Shown here: positions 55,932-63,984 of the stretch, piece by piece
Numbering within the stretch: the stretch's first letter is position 1
Layout: each line of letters starts with the position of its first letter
DNA from: Virgibacillus_F necropolis_A
Lineage (GTDB): Bacteria > Bacillota > Bacilli > Bacillales > Amphibacillaceae
DNA length: 64,000 bases
Direction: 5' to 3'
NCBI RefSeq assembly: GCF_044793635.1
Contig: NZ_CP084992.1
Location: 2,294,001 to 2,358,000, forward strand
Notes under the pieces: model-generated
Databases searched by the model: none
Seen by the model: the letters and a program-made list of their open reading frames with translations, nothing else
What the model was told of the DNA's origin: nothing
Position numbers and translations under genes: made by a program

Positions 55932-56514
55932 TTGACAGACTTTTGTCCAGTTTCATTAACAGAAGAATTGACCCCGTCTGACTGTACAGACTGCAAAGGA
56001 ATGTGGCCTTTACGAGCATGGTTCGAGGATGGTATGGGGCGAAGGTAATCCAGATGCTCCGATTATGATTATTCTCGATAACCCGGGCGCGCGCGAAGAT
56101 CGTGAAGGTAATGAATTTGTTTGTGGAACTAGGCAGACCTTGCAACAAGCTGTTCATGATGTTGGACTGAAGATGGATGACCTGTATGTGACATATATCC
56201 TAAAAAGAAGAACTGTACGAAAATACGAAAAGGAGCGGGTTCGTCAGATCTGTATGAACCATCTGTACCGACAACTTAGAGCCAAACAACCTAAATTGAT
56301 TTTTTGTTTGGGAAATGTGGCAGTGCAATCTTTTTTTCAGGATCCCGATGCTGAAGTAAAGACGTTACGTGGATCAATGCATGATGTACATGGATATCAA
56401 ACGACTGTAGCCTATCATCCATTAGCCGTGCGCCGTCGTCCCAATTTACGGTCAAAATTTATAGAAGACTGGACATATGTTGCGAAGTATTATTTAAATA
56501 GTATTTCAATATAA
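55932..56514 (+). pseudogene. uracil-DNA glycosylase (family 4/5-like), frameshifted near its N-terminus
   Basis: The gene should start with TTG at 55932 behind AAGGAGGG and read TDFCPVSLTEELTPSDCTDC K. The next residues of the family, ECGLYEHGSRMVWGEGNPDA, lie in the +1 frame. One extra G in TGCAAAGGAATG (55998-55999) explains it, and removing one G gives CTDCKECGLYEHG without a break. The downstream frame (from an ATG at 56029) holds ILDNPGAREDREGNEFVCG, FCLGNVAVQS and VAYHPLAVRRRPN. It could be a real mutation, a sequencing error or a translational shift. The truncated 161-aa frame lacks the N-terminal cysteines. Confidence 0.85.
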
Positions 56515-56565
56515 TAAACACACGGCTCCGATTTCTAGTAATATTATCGGGCGTGTGTTTTTTTG
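56515..56565 (+). terminator. terminator after the glycosylase gene
   Basis: Arms AAACACACG and CGTGTGTTT, with inner CCGAT/ATCGG pairing, followed by T residues. Confidence 0.85.
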
Positions 56566-56676
56566 TAGGTTTGGAAACACGTTAATGAATTTTTGCTCAC
56601 ATAATAATAGTCACTGGAACGTACCAGTGTATTATAATAAAATAAAGGCCAATAAAGAACTTAGGATGGTATGAAC

Positions 56677-57402
56677 ATGAATGAATATGAAGTAAAAGTT
56701 TATCAAGAGTTGGAAGCTTGGCAGAGAAAAATTCTAAAGGGGCCAGGTATCGTAAACCGTTTATCGAAGAAAGCACAACTGAAAGTAACGGAGATGATTC
56801 CTGAGAGGGTCCATAAAGTGTTAACCGAAAGTATTAAGAATATGGTAAAGGCAACACTGTTTGGTTCAAATATAACGACCAGGAAACTAAAAGAAACTGG
56901 AATGGATCTTGAGGAACGTGATGAACTTCTTAGAAAAAAACTAACATCTTATCGGAAGACAGCGGTTATTGAAGGAGCGGGAACGGGTGCAGGTGGTATT
57001 CTGCTTGGTATTGCTGATTTCCCATTGCTTTTATCAATTAAAATGAAGTTTTTGTATGAAGCAGCAACCGTTTATGGGTTTGATACGAAGGAATTTGAGG
57101 AGCGCTTATTTATTCTGCATGTGTTCAAGCTAGCCTTCTCGAGTGATGAAAAGCGAAAAGAAACATTTCGCATCATAGAAAATTGGGAGGAAGAAAGGAA
57201 GACACTTGTCGATATGGATTGGAGAGAATTCCAGCAGGAGTACCGGGACTATATCGATTTAGTGAAAATGCTTCAATTAGTACCTGGATTTGGAGCAATT
57301 GTCGGAGCTTATGCCAACTATAATCTTCTTGATCATCTAGGGGAAACGGCGATGAATACGTACCGATTGCGTATAATAAAAGCATCCCCGAAGGACTGGT
57401 GA
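56677..57402 (+). CDS. EcsC-family protein
   Basis: 241 aa from the ATG at 56677, which is 8 bases from AGGATG; an ATG at 56671 is only 2 bases from it and would add two residues. The EcsC signature is seen in the glycine-rich GAGTGAGGILLGIADFPLLL and in YGFDTKEFEERLFILHVFKL, then VPGFGAIVGAYANYNLL. The two hydrophobic glycine-rich parts suggest peripheral or hairpin membrane insertion. It is related to EcsC of the ecsABC locus, but no ABC partner is next to it here. The biochemical role is unknown. Confidence 0.8.
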   Translation: MNEYEVKVYQELEAWQRKILKGPGIVNRLSKKAQLKVTEMIPERVHKVLTESIKNMVKATLFGSNITTRKLKETGMDLEERDELLRKKLTSYRKTAVIEGAGTGAGGILLGIADFPLLLSIKMKFLYEAATVYGFDTKEFEERLFILHVFKLAFSSDEKRKETFRIIENWEEERKTLVDMDWREFQQEYRDYIDLVKMLQLVPGFGAIVGAYANYNLLDHLGETAMNTYRLRIIKASPKDW

Positions 57403-57426
57403 ATAAATGTCCCTGAGGATGCTTGA
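57379..57426. terminator. bidirectional terminator between ecsC-like and bmrA-like genes
   Basis: Arms AAGCATCCCC and GAGGATGCTT with inner GGAC/GTCC pairing, between two convergent stops. It overlaps the end of the EcsC-like gene. Confidence 0.7.
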
Positions 57427-57437
57427 TTATTTCTCTA

Positions 57438-59171
57438 CTATGTCAATTGCTGTTCAGCAAACTCACGATATAAAGCGTGTTTTTGGATCAATTCCTTATG
57501 GGATCCACTTCCTGTTACTTGTCCATTTTCGATAAAAACGATTTTATCTGCATCAACAATTGTTGATAGCCGGTGGGCAATGACAAAAGTTGTACGTCCC
57601 TCCATTAATCGTGCTAAAGCTTGTTGAACTACGCTTTCGGATTGACTATCTAAACTTGCTGTTGCTTCATCCATCATAAGAATCTTCGGATCCCGTAAAA
57701 AGGCTCGTGCGATAGCAATACGTTGTCTTTGGCCACCGGATAGTTTTATACCACGCTCTCCAACTTCTGTGTCCAATCCATTTGGAAAGGCATGAATGAA
57801 TTGATCGGCATATGCCATTTTGGCAACATCCCACAGACGTTCATCGGGTATTTGCTCCCAATTATTCAATCCGTAGCATAGATTTGCACGAATCGTTCCA
57901 GCCATCATCGCACTTTCCTGTGATACGTAGCCAATTTGACTACGCCATGATTTCATCGCTAAATCATTTATAGGGGTGCTCCCGATTCTTATTTGCCCTG
58001 TGGTTGGCTTATAAAATTGTTCTAGTAATCCAAACATAGTTGTCTTACCACCACCAGATGGACCTGCAAATGCAATCATTTCACCAGGTTGGGCGTCGAA
58101 GGACACATTTTTAAGTACAGGTTCGTCTTCGCTATAAGCAAAAGACACATCTTTAACGTGAACGGGTTCGTTAGCAATATCTATTTCTAAACCTTCCTGT
58201 CCTTCTTCAAGGGGTAATTCTAGAATTTCAATAATACGCTCTGTTGCACCTTTTGCCTTTTGTAATTGTGTGAAAAACATTGCAAATGATGTAATCGGCA
58301 TAATGATTTGGAAAAGATAAAGCAAAAAAGCAACAAGTGAACCAGTTGACATGGTTCCATTGGCAACGCGCATTCCGCCGTATCCAATAATCATAACAAT
58401 GACTACCATGACAACAAGATACATAATTGGTGCAATAAAAGCAAAAACACGAGCTTCCTTTAATCCGAACCCCAGTAATTTTCCAATTCCGGATAATCCT
58501 TTTGTTTCTTCATTTTTTTCTGCATTTGATGATTTCATCAAACGAATCTCACCAAGCGTTTGTTGAATGTGTCCTGTGAATACAGCAGTTTCATCTTGTA
58601 GGCCGCGAGAGATTTTTGCCATTTTACGTCCTAAAGGGATCATAATAGCCAGTGTAATAGGTACGGAAAGTAACATTAATAGCGTCATTTTCCAATCCAT
58701 AATTAATAAAATTGTAACGGCACCAATTATAGAAATAATACCTGTTATGAATTGTGGGAAATGATCCGAAATTAATTCTCTTACTATACCTGTATCGTTA
58801 ACAACACGACTTACTGTTTCTCCACTTGATGTTTTATCAAAATAGCCGACAGGCAAGCGGATGAGTTTTTTCCACATGCGATCACGGAGGTTGGCGACAA
58901 TTTTTTGTCCCACAGCAGCAAGTAAGTATATAGAGAATCCATTTACAACTGCCTGAATAATAAATGCAACTGCGATACCTACTACTAGTGGGATGCTAAT
59001 TGATGACACCGAGAAATCATCCACTAAGTTTTTGGTTAGTAAAGGTACAACAAGGCCTGCAAGCGTGGTAATTATACTTGCGATTAGCCCGATTGTTAGG
59101 GCGAGTTTTGGGACCTTGGTTGATAGTATAAGGGATAAGAAGGGTTTTAAACTAGTTGGTTGTTTTTCCAT
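57438..59171 (-). CDS. bmrA: BmrA-like multidrug ABC exporter (half transporter)
   Basis: 577 aa. Six membrane helices (about 20-42, 58-80, 132-152, 155-175, 240-262, 272-295) precede the ATPase domain: Walker A GPSGGGKTT, Q-loop YVSQESAMMAGTIRANLCYG, signature LSGGQRQRIAIARAFL, Walker B ILMMDEATASLDS and H-loop IAHRLS. It is similar throughout to B. subtilis BmrA (YvcC), a homodimeric drug exporter, including the start KPFLSLI and the end YREFAEQQL. The substrate cannot be told from sequence. Confidence 0.85.
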   Translation of the reverse strand: MEKQPTSLKPFLSLILSTKVPKLALTIGLIASIITTLAGLVVPLLTKNLVDDFSVSSISIPLVVGIAVAFIIQAVVNGFSIYLLAAVGQKIVANLRDRMWKKLIRLPVGYFDKTSSGETVSRVVNDTGIVRELISDHFPQFITGIISIIGAVTILLIMDWKMTLLMLLSVPITLAIMIPLGRKMAKISRGLQDETAVFTGHIQQTLGEIRLMKSSNAEKNEETKGLSGIGKLLGFGLKEARVFAFIAPIMYLVVMVVIVMIIGYGGMRVANGTMSTGSLVAFLLYLFQIIMPITSFAMFFTQLQKAKGATERIIEILELPLEEGQEGLEIDIANEPVHVKDVSFAYSEDEPVLKNVSFDAQPGEMIAFAGPSGGGKTTMFGLLEQFYKPTTGQIRIGSTPINDLAMKSWRSQIGYVSQESAMMAGTIRANLCYGLNNWEQIPDERLWDVAKMAYADQFIHAFPNGLDTEVGERGIKLSGGQRQRIAIARAFLRDPKILMMDEATASLDSQSESVVQQALARLMEGRTTFVIAHRLSTIVDADKIVFIENGQVTGSGSHKELIQKHALYREFAEQQLT

Positions 59172-59256
59172 CTTTTGTGGCTCCTGTCACCTGAGATATT
59201 CTTCATTGTAGCATATGTAATTTCGGGAAAATGCTAGTGTGAGTTTTGAATTCAAA

Positions 59257-59296
59257 AGAAAATCCTAACTAGAAAAATCTAGGTTAGGATTTTTTG
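59257..59296 (-). terminator. terminator downstream of terC
   Basis: Arms AAAATCCTAAC and GTTAGGATTTT, T-rich on both strands. On the minus strand it lies after terC and the repeat. On the plus strand no gene precedes it. Confidence 0.7.
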
Positions 59297-59334
59297 ATTA
59301 AACGGAAAGAAGGTATAAAACTTTGGCGTTAATC

Positions 59335-59454
59335 TGTCCAGCTCCAGCGCCTAGCCCCTCGAGGTTTTAATTCAAATCTCTTTGTGATAAAAATCATCAC
59401 TAAGAGATTCGTCTTAAACTTGTCGGGGCTGACCAAGGCGCTTACGCTTTTCTT
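59335..59454 (-). repeat. 120-bp dispersed repeat (copy 2)
   Basis: Inverted copy of 22642-22761, same length and about four base differences. It lies just past the terC stop. Confidence 0.85.
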
Positions 59455-59479
59455 AACAATTGATGCTTTGTTTGTCTTG

Positions 59480-60247
59480 TTATTTTTCCTCTTTCTCTGA
59501 ACTGTTCTTCCCTGAAAGAAACCATCCGCCTATAGCAAGGGCTAGGAGAATGCTCCAGAAAATGATTGTCCATCCAGTGCTATGTGGGAAAGAGTGCGGT
59601 AATACATTAATGTCATCGTGTGAAAGTGTAATAACGGCAAGCTTTACACCAACCCATGCAACGATAAGGTATGCTGTTGTTTCTAAACCAGGACGTTTGT
59701 CCAGGAGTTTTACAAACCAGTTTGCTGCGAATTTAATTAAAACTAATCCGGCAACAGTACCAGCAACGATTACTGCAAATATTCCACCATCCATACCACC
59801 GAACTGAGGCAGAGGTGATGGAGGCAATGTGACGGCAAGTGCTACGGCTGCAAGGATTGAGTCAATTGCAAAAGCGATATCCGCTACACCAATCTTTGCA
59901 ACTGTAGGCCAAAATTTTGCATCCTTTTCTTCTGCTTTATTTGTATCATCTTCATCTTTCGAACTGAAAAACGTATGAATAACATGTTTAACACCCAAAT
60001 AAATGAGGTATGCTGCTCCGATTGCCTGAACCTGCCACACACCTGCCAAAAACGATATGAGAAAGATAGCGGCAAATCGAAAAACAAAAGCCATCAAGAT
60101 ACCATAGTCTATAGCGCGTTTTTTTTGTTCCTCAGGTAGGTTCTTTGCTATAACTGCCAGAACGAGTGCATTGTCAGCAGACAATATCCCCTCTAGTCCA
60201 ATTAGTATTAATAATGTCCAACCATATTCTAACCAAATTGATTCCAA
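59480..60247 (-). CDS. TerC-family membrane protein (YkoY/YceF-like), probable metal exporter
   Basis: 255 aa with a TTG start 8 bases after AAGGAG. There are about seven membrane helices. The acidic TerC motifs GLEGILSADNALVLAV and ADIAFAIDSILAAVAL are both present. In B. subtilis the related MeeF and MeeY export Mn2+ or load it onto exoenzymes. The Mn-sensing yybP-ykoY riboswitch directly upstream supports this. The cytoplasmic loop near 95-115 is rich in Asp and Glu. Confidence 0.87.
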   Translation of the reverse strand: MESIWLEYGWTLLILIGLEGILSADNALVLAVIAKNLPEEQKKRAIDYGILMAFVFRFAAIFLISFLAGVWQVQAIGAAYLIYLGVKHVIHTFFSSKDEDDTNKAEEKDAKFWPTVAKIGVADIAFAIDSILAAVALAVTLPPSPLPQFGGMDGGIFAVIVAGTVAGLVLIKFAANWFVKLLDKRPGLETTAYLIVAWVGVKLAVITLSHDDINVLPHSFPHSTGWTIIFWSILLALAIGGWFLSGKNSSEKEEK

Positions 60248-60267
60248 ATGTACTTCTCCTTCCTAAT

Positions 60268-60445
60268 TATAAAAAAATAGAGGCTTTTACCACTTAGTAT
60301 GGTAAAGGCCCCCAAAAAAATGTATAGACCTTTACCACATAGGCAAAGGTCTTGCTAACAACACCGTAAAGTTGCCAGAAATGCCGAGAATGACTAATCT
60401 CACTCTGTAATGACGACATTACTGTTAAAGCTACTCCCCTTTGAA
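60268..60445 (-). ncRNA. yybP-ykoY: yybP-ykoY (Mn2+) riboswitch
   Basis: Read on the minus strand: CAAAGGGGAGTAGCTTTAAC, CGTCATTAC, GTTGTTAGCAAGACCTTTGC and GGTAAAGGTCTATACATTTT, the conserved elements of RF00080. It is followed by hairpin GGCCTTTACCA / TGGTAAAAGCC and a T run (60268-60315), 20 bp from the terC ribosome binding site. Mn2+ binding should favour expression. Confidence 0.92.
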
Positions 60446-60522
60446 ATTCTATTAATAGTTAACCATTTTCCTGATCATATGTCAATAATTTTGTCAGCAA
60501 ACAAAGTAAATTCTTAAAAGCA

Positions 60523-61440
60523 TTAAGGCAGTTCATTTCCTGCGGCTAAATAGATTTCATACCATTCTTTTCTCGTAAGTTCAATTTCGGAAGCTTTGGC
60601 AATGCCGGCTAAACGTTCAGAATTCATCGTACCAACAATTGGCTGGATTTTTGCAGGGTGACGCTGGATCCATGCCACAGCAATTGCTGAGTCGGTTACG
60701 CCATATTTATCGGCAACTTCTTGCAGTTTAGCGTTGAGCACCGGGAATTTTTCACTCCCAACAAATACACCCTCCATCATTCCATATTGAAATGGGGACC
60801 ATGCTTGGATTGTCATATCGTTTAGACGGCTGTAGTCCAGAATACTACCATCCCGAACAATAGATGGATCATGGTGCATATTCACATTGAATCCAGCGTC
60901 AATCATGTTGGTATGCATGATGCTGAATTGAAGTTGGTTCACAATCAAGTTCTGATCAAGATATTTTTTCAAAAGTTCAATTTGCATTGGATTTTGATTA
61001 CTCACACCGAAATGTCGAACTTTACCGCTTTCCTTTAACTTTGTGAAAGTTTCAGCCACCTCTTCTGGTTCAACTAATGTATCTGGTCGATGAAGTAGGA
61101 AGATATCGATATAATCAGTATTCAGACGCTTCAGGCTACCTTCAACTGACTCCAGAATATGCTCTTTGGAAAAGTCGAAAAATCCTTTACGAATCCCACA
61201 CTTGGTTTGTAAAATCATTTTTTCGCGAATAGAAGGATTCTTGTTAAATGCTTCTGCAAAAATATCTTCAGATTTCCCGTCACCATAAATATCTGCATGA
61301 TCAAAAAAGTCAATTCCGACATCCATCGCGTTTTCAATTACGTGAGCTGCTTCTTTTTTCGAGAGGTCCTTCATACGCATACAACCTAGTCCAATATCAG
61401 ATACCTCTAAATCGCTTTTACCTAATTTAATTTTTTTCAA
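60523..61440 (-). CDS. aldo/keto reductase
   Basis: 305 aa from the TTG whose complement is at 61438-61440 (AGAGGTG five bases upstream; the longer frame to 61527 lacks a site). Blocks are KIKLGKSDLEVSDIGLGCMR, the catalytic Asp/Tyr in FFDHADIYGDGKSE, Lys in LQTKCG, and His in FLLHRPD. GKVRHFGVSNQNPMQIELL is the NADPH-side block. It is similar to E. coli YdhF. It reduces carbonyl compounds; the substrate is unknown. It is divergent from the MerR gene, which may control it. Confidence 0.85.
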   Translation of the reverse strand: MKKIKLGKSDLEVSDIGLGCMRMKDLSKKEAAHVIENAMDVGIDFFDHADIYGDGKSEDIFAEAFNKNPSIREKMILQTKCGIRKGFFDFSKEHILESVEGSLKRLNTDYIDIFLLHRPDTLVEPEEVAETFTKLKESGKVRHFGVSNQNPMQIELLKKYLDQNLIVNQLQFSIMHTNMIDAGFNVNMHHDPSIVRDGSILDYSRLNDMTIQAWSPFQYGMMEGVFVGSEKFPVLNAKLQEVADKYGVTDSAIAVAWIQRHPAKIQPIVGTMNSERLAGIAKASEIELTRKEWYEIYLAAGNELP

Positions 61441-61476
61441 AAGAACACCTCTTTTCATTGGATAAGTCAATTTTAT

Positions 61477-61530
61477 CGCAATTTGACGGGCAGTAAAACC
61501 CCACTGAATAAAGTTTAGCTTTAACACTAA
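61477..61530 (+). repeat. GACGGGCAGTAAAACCCC repeat (copy 2)
   Basis: Matches the copy at 45106-45165 over the first 30 bases, then both have an AAGTTT-AGC/CAC-TTT mini-hairpin. Confidence 0.6.
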
Positions 61531-61572
61531 TAGTTAATGCTTATCTCTTTTCTGATTTTTTTCATATTACTC

Positions 61573-61603
61573 TTGCGCCTGACGTAACGTAATGATTTAT
61601 AGT
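61573..61603 (+). promoter_or_regulatory. MerR-type promoter with 19-bp spacer and operator dyad
   Basis: TTGCGC (61573-61578) and TATAGT (61598-61603) are 19 bp apart, the long spacer typical of MerR control. Inside lies the dyad TGACGT-A-ACGTAA (61580-61592). It is 42 bp before the regulator gene, so autoregulation is likely. Confidence 0.75.
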
Positions 61604-61644
61604 AGAATTACCGGTAAAAAGCTAGCGAAAAAGAAGGGATGTAT

Positions 61645-62373
61645 ATGAAACGACAGTGGAAAGTAGGAGAACTTGCAAAGTTAACAGGATTAACCGTAAG
61701 AACCTTGCGATACTATGATCAGATTGGATTATTTTCTCCTTCTGATTATTCTGAATCAGGTCATCGGCTTTATAATAAATCTGACCTCCAGGTGCTGCAA
61801 CAAATCATGTCATTAAAGCAAATTGGTTTGTCATTAGAAGATGTTCAGTCAGTTTTACAGGGTGACAATAGTAAAAGTGCATCAGAATTAATTTTTGTTC
61901 AAATGGCTCGTTTGAAGGAGGATATTCAAGTACAGCAAGCCCTTTTGGATGAGTTAGAAAATGTATCCTCATTAGTCCGCAATAAACAGCCATTACAAGT
62001 TGAAGATTTAATTAAATTATTAGGAGCGATGAAAATGAGTAAAGAAAAGTATTTCACAAAAGAGCAGTTAGATCGAATGAAAGAACAATATGAAAATAGC
62101 GATTCAGATACCTTGAAAAAAGAAGGGGAAAAGTTTAATACCGTTATGGATGAAATTCGTAACCACATGAAACAAGGTAGTCCTGCAACGGACAAACGTG
62201 TTCAAAGTTTAGCTAAACAATGGCAAGAGCTTGTAGGTAAGTTTGCTCCACAAAATGACCCTGAATTTATAAAAGCTGCGGAAAAATTCCATGCGGAAAA
62301 TCCAGGGAATGACCTGCAAAATGGTGTAGATGCTGAAATTTATCAGTACATTGGGAAGGCCTTGCAGGAGTAA
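61645..62373 (+). CDS. MerR-family regulator with TipAS domain
   Basis: 242 aa from the ATG at 61645 (AGAAGGG six bases upstream; the ATG at 61639 overlaps it). The MerR helix-turn-helix is WKVGELAKLTGLTVRTLRYY with wing SGHRLYNKSDL (residues 3-60), then a coiled coil (about 75-120). The TipAS-type C-terminal domain (about 130-242) has KYFTKEQLDRMKEQYENSDS and FHAENPGNDLQNGVD. TipAS domains bind thiopeptides or other hydrophobic drugs. The divergent aldo/keto reductase or an unlinked exporter could be the target. Confidence 0.88.
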   Translation: MKRQWKVGELAKLTGLTVRTLRYYDQIGLFSPSDYSESGHRLYNKSDLQVLQQIMSLKQIGLSLEDVQSVLQGDNSKSASELIFVQMARLKEDIQVQQALLDELENVSSLVRNKQPLQVEDLIKLLGAMKMSKEKYFTKEQLDRMKEQYENSDSDTLKKEGEKFNTVMDEIRNHMKQGSPATDKRVQSLAKQWQELVGKFAPQNDPEFIKAAEKFHAENPGNDLQNGVDAEIYQYIGKALQE

Positions 62374-62469
62374 GTAACTTAATGACAGAAAGAGGGAGAA
62401 CTTTTTGAGGAACGGGTTCCGTTTCCTATCGCAAAAACCTAATTTACACCTATAAAGTAGTGGAGATGT

Positions 62470-62508
62470 ATATCAAATAGCACCGCAAAACGCGGTGCTA
62501 TTTGATAT
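62470..62508. repeat. perfect 17-bp inverted repeat
   Basis: ATATCAAATAGCACCGC (62470-62486), loop AAAAC, then GCGGTGCTATTTGATAT (62492-62508). No T run follows on either strand, so it is not a standard terminator, although it lies 97 bp past the MerR gene. Confidence 0.85.
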
Positions 62509-62931
62509 CTTAAAAAAATAGCCTAGCTTTAGTATTATTTTTATTGCTTGCTCAAAAAAACTCGTTAGCTGGAATTGGTGGACATACGGTTTGCTATTTC
62601 TATTAAAAAAGTGATTTTGAGGAAGTATGCGGACATACAATACCTTATTTAACATATATCAAAGTAAAATAGGGGTATTACTTCCAAATAGGGCACCTGT
62701 TGTCCGTTTAACACCTTAATATTGCTTGTTTTCTATAAATAAAGTACCTGATGTTCGCGAAAATAATTTAAGGTATTCCTTTATTCAAGATCTTTGTTTT
62801 ATGTATCCCAATTTGCATAAGAAATTGCAGGTCTAAATATAGACTAACACTGGCTATTGTAATCTAAAAAATCGGGGTACAATTCACATTAAAACTTTAA
62901 TGGATATTAAACCAAAAATGCTACTATACCA
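62509..62931. other. intergenic region with GCGGACATA half-repeats
   Basis: About 420 bp with no supportable ORF. Half-units GTGGACATACGGTTTGCTATT (62579-62599) and GCGGACATACAATACCTTATT (62630-62650) relate to the inverted repeat at 2689-2766. AATCGGGGTACAATTCACAT and the rest show nothing recognisable. Confidence 0.4.
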
Positions 62932-62984
62932 ACAAAAAATGACCACCAAATTTTAGCATACAAATTTGATGATCATTTTACTTT
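62932..62984 (-). terminator. terminator downstream of the TetR gene
   Basis: Arms AAAATGA-CCA-CCAAATTT and AAATTTGATGATCATTTT, T-rich on both sides. On the minus strand it lies 95 bp past the TetR stop. Confidence 0.6.
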
Positions 62985-63078
62985 ATATTTTTAAGGTTTG
63001 CGATAGATAACGGAACCCGTCACCTGTTGGGTTTACCCTCTTTTTGCCTTATTGTACATCTGTGGTCACGGAGTTGTT

Positions 63079-63966
63079 TTACAATATCCTTATATTAAGC
63101 TTTTCTGATATTAATTTCCGATACCTGTCAAATTTTTGTATACCTTTAAAATTTGCAAGCATTCCTTGGATCACAAATTCTTTAGGATCCTCTTTTTTTA
63201 CTTCTGAAATTAAAAAGTCAATTACACCTTGTAGCTCATTAACCATTTTATCTTCGAGTTCATAATTGTTAAGCATTTTCTGCATGTCTAACAAGTGGCC
63301 AACGACCTCTTTTTTTGCTAATTCTTCTGGTTCTCTAATATCAGAAAAAATAGGTGCCATTTTATCTTCCGTAAGTACCGGTTGTATTTCCTTTGATAGT
63401 AAGTTTACAACTATGTCATCTAAGCGTTCTACTATAAATGAAGCAAGTTCAGGAATCTGTATGTCTATGTCACCATGAATTAAAACTTGCATGTAGCGGC
63501 TTTTAATTCCTTCGAATATGTTGGACATATCCATAACATAAGGTTTTATATCTTGCCCATAAATTGAAATAAACGTTTCTTTATACCATTTGTGTGTTTC
63601 GAATTCTTTGAATCGAATAAATTCAAAAAGTTCCTTGTTTAACGTAATTGCTTGTTCTTTAAACTGTGTAAGAATGAAGCTTTTATGTCTTAGTATTTCA
63701 TAAAATTGTACTTCTACCTGTTTTATAAAGTTTTCTTTTGGACTTAACTGTTCATCCGTGGCATTTTGTATGTTTTCCTGCATCAAATCATAATAGTATT
63801 TAAATATTTCAAGCAACAATTCGTCCTTAGAGTGAAAGTGTAAATAGAAGGCACCCTTTGAAACATTGCTTTTTTCGGCAATTTCCTGAATAGATGTAGA
63901 ATAAAACCCTTTATCTGCAAAAAGGTCTATGGAAGTAACGATTATATTCTTTTTCTTTTCATTCAT
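63079..63966 (-). CDS. TetR/AcrR-family regulator (YerO-like)
   Basis: 295 aa. The N-terminal helix-turn-helix is SIDLFADKGFYSTSIQEIAE then KSNVSKGAFYLHFHSKDELL (residues 12-50). The long helical ligand domain of about 240 residues places it in the subgroup of B. subtilis YerO, which represses the efflux pump gene swrC (yerP). The next upstream gene lies outside the window. A palindrome at 63985-64000 is a likely operator. Confidence 0.85.
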   Translation of the reverse strand: MNEKKKNIIVTSIDLFADKGFYSTSIQEIAEKSNVSKGAFYLHFHSKDELLLEIFKYYYDLMQENIQNATDEQLSPKENFIKQVEVQFYEILRHKSFILTQFKEQAITLNKELFEFIRFKEFETHKWYKETFISIYGQDIKPYVMDMSNIFEGIKSRYMQVLIHGDIDIQIPELASFIVERLDDIVVNLLSKEIQPVLTEDKMAPIFSDIREPEELAKKEVVGHLLDMQKMLNNYELEDKMVNELQGVIDFLISEVKKEDPKEFVIQGMLANFKGIQKFDRYRKLISEKLNIRIL

Positions 63967-63984
63967 AAGTTCACGACCCTGTAC

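Noticed and set aside
55857..56048. Independent 63-aa gene before the glycosylase
   Set aside because: From 55932 its residues are the N-terminus of the glycosylase itself; it ends early only because of the frameshift.
62473..62655. 60-codon minus-strand frame after the MerR gene
   Set aside because: Covers the perfect inverted repeat and has no ribosome binding site or family resemblance.
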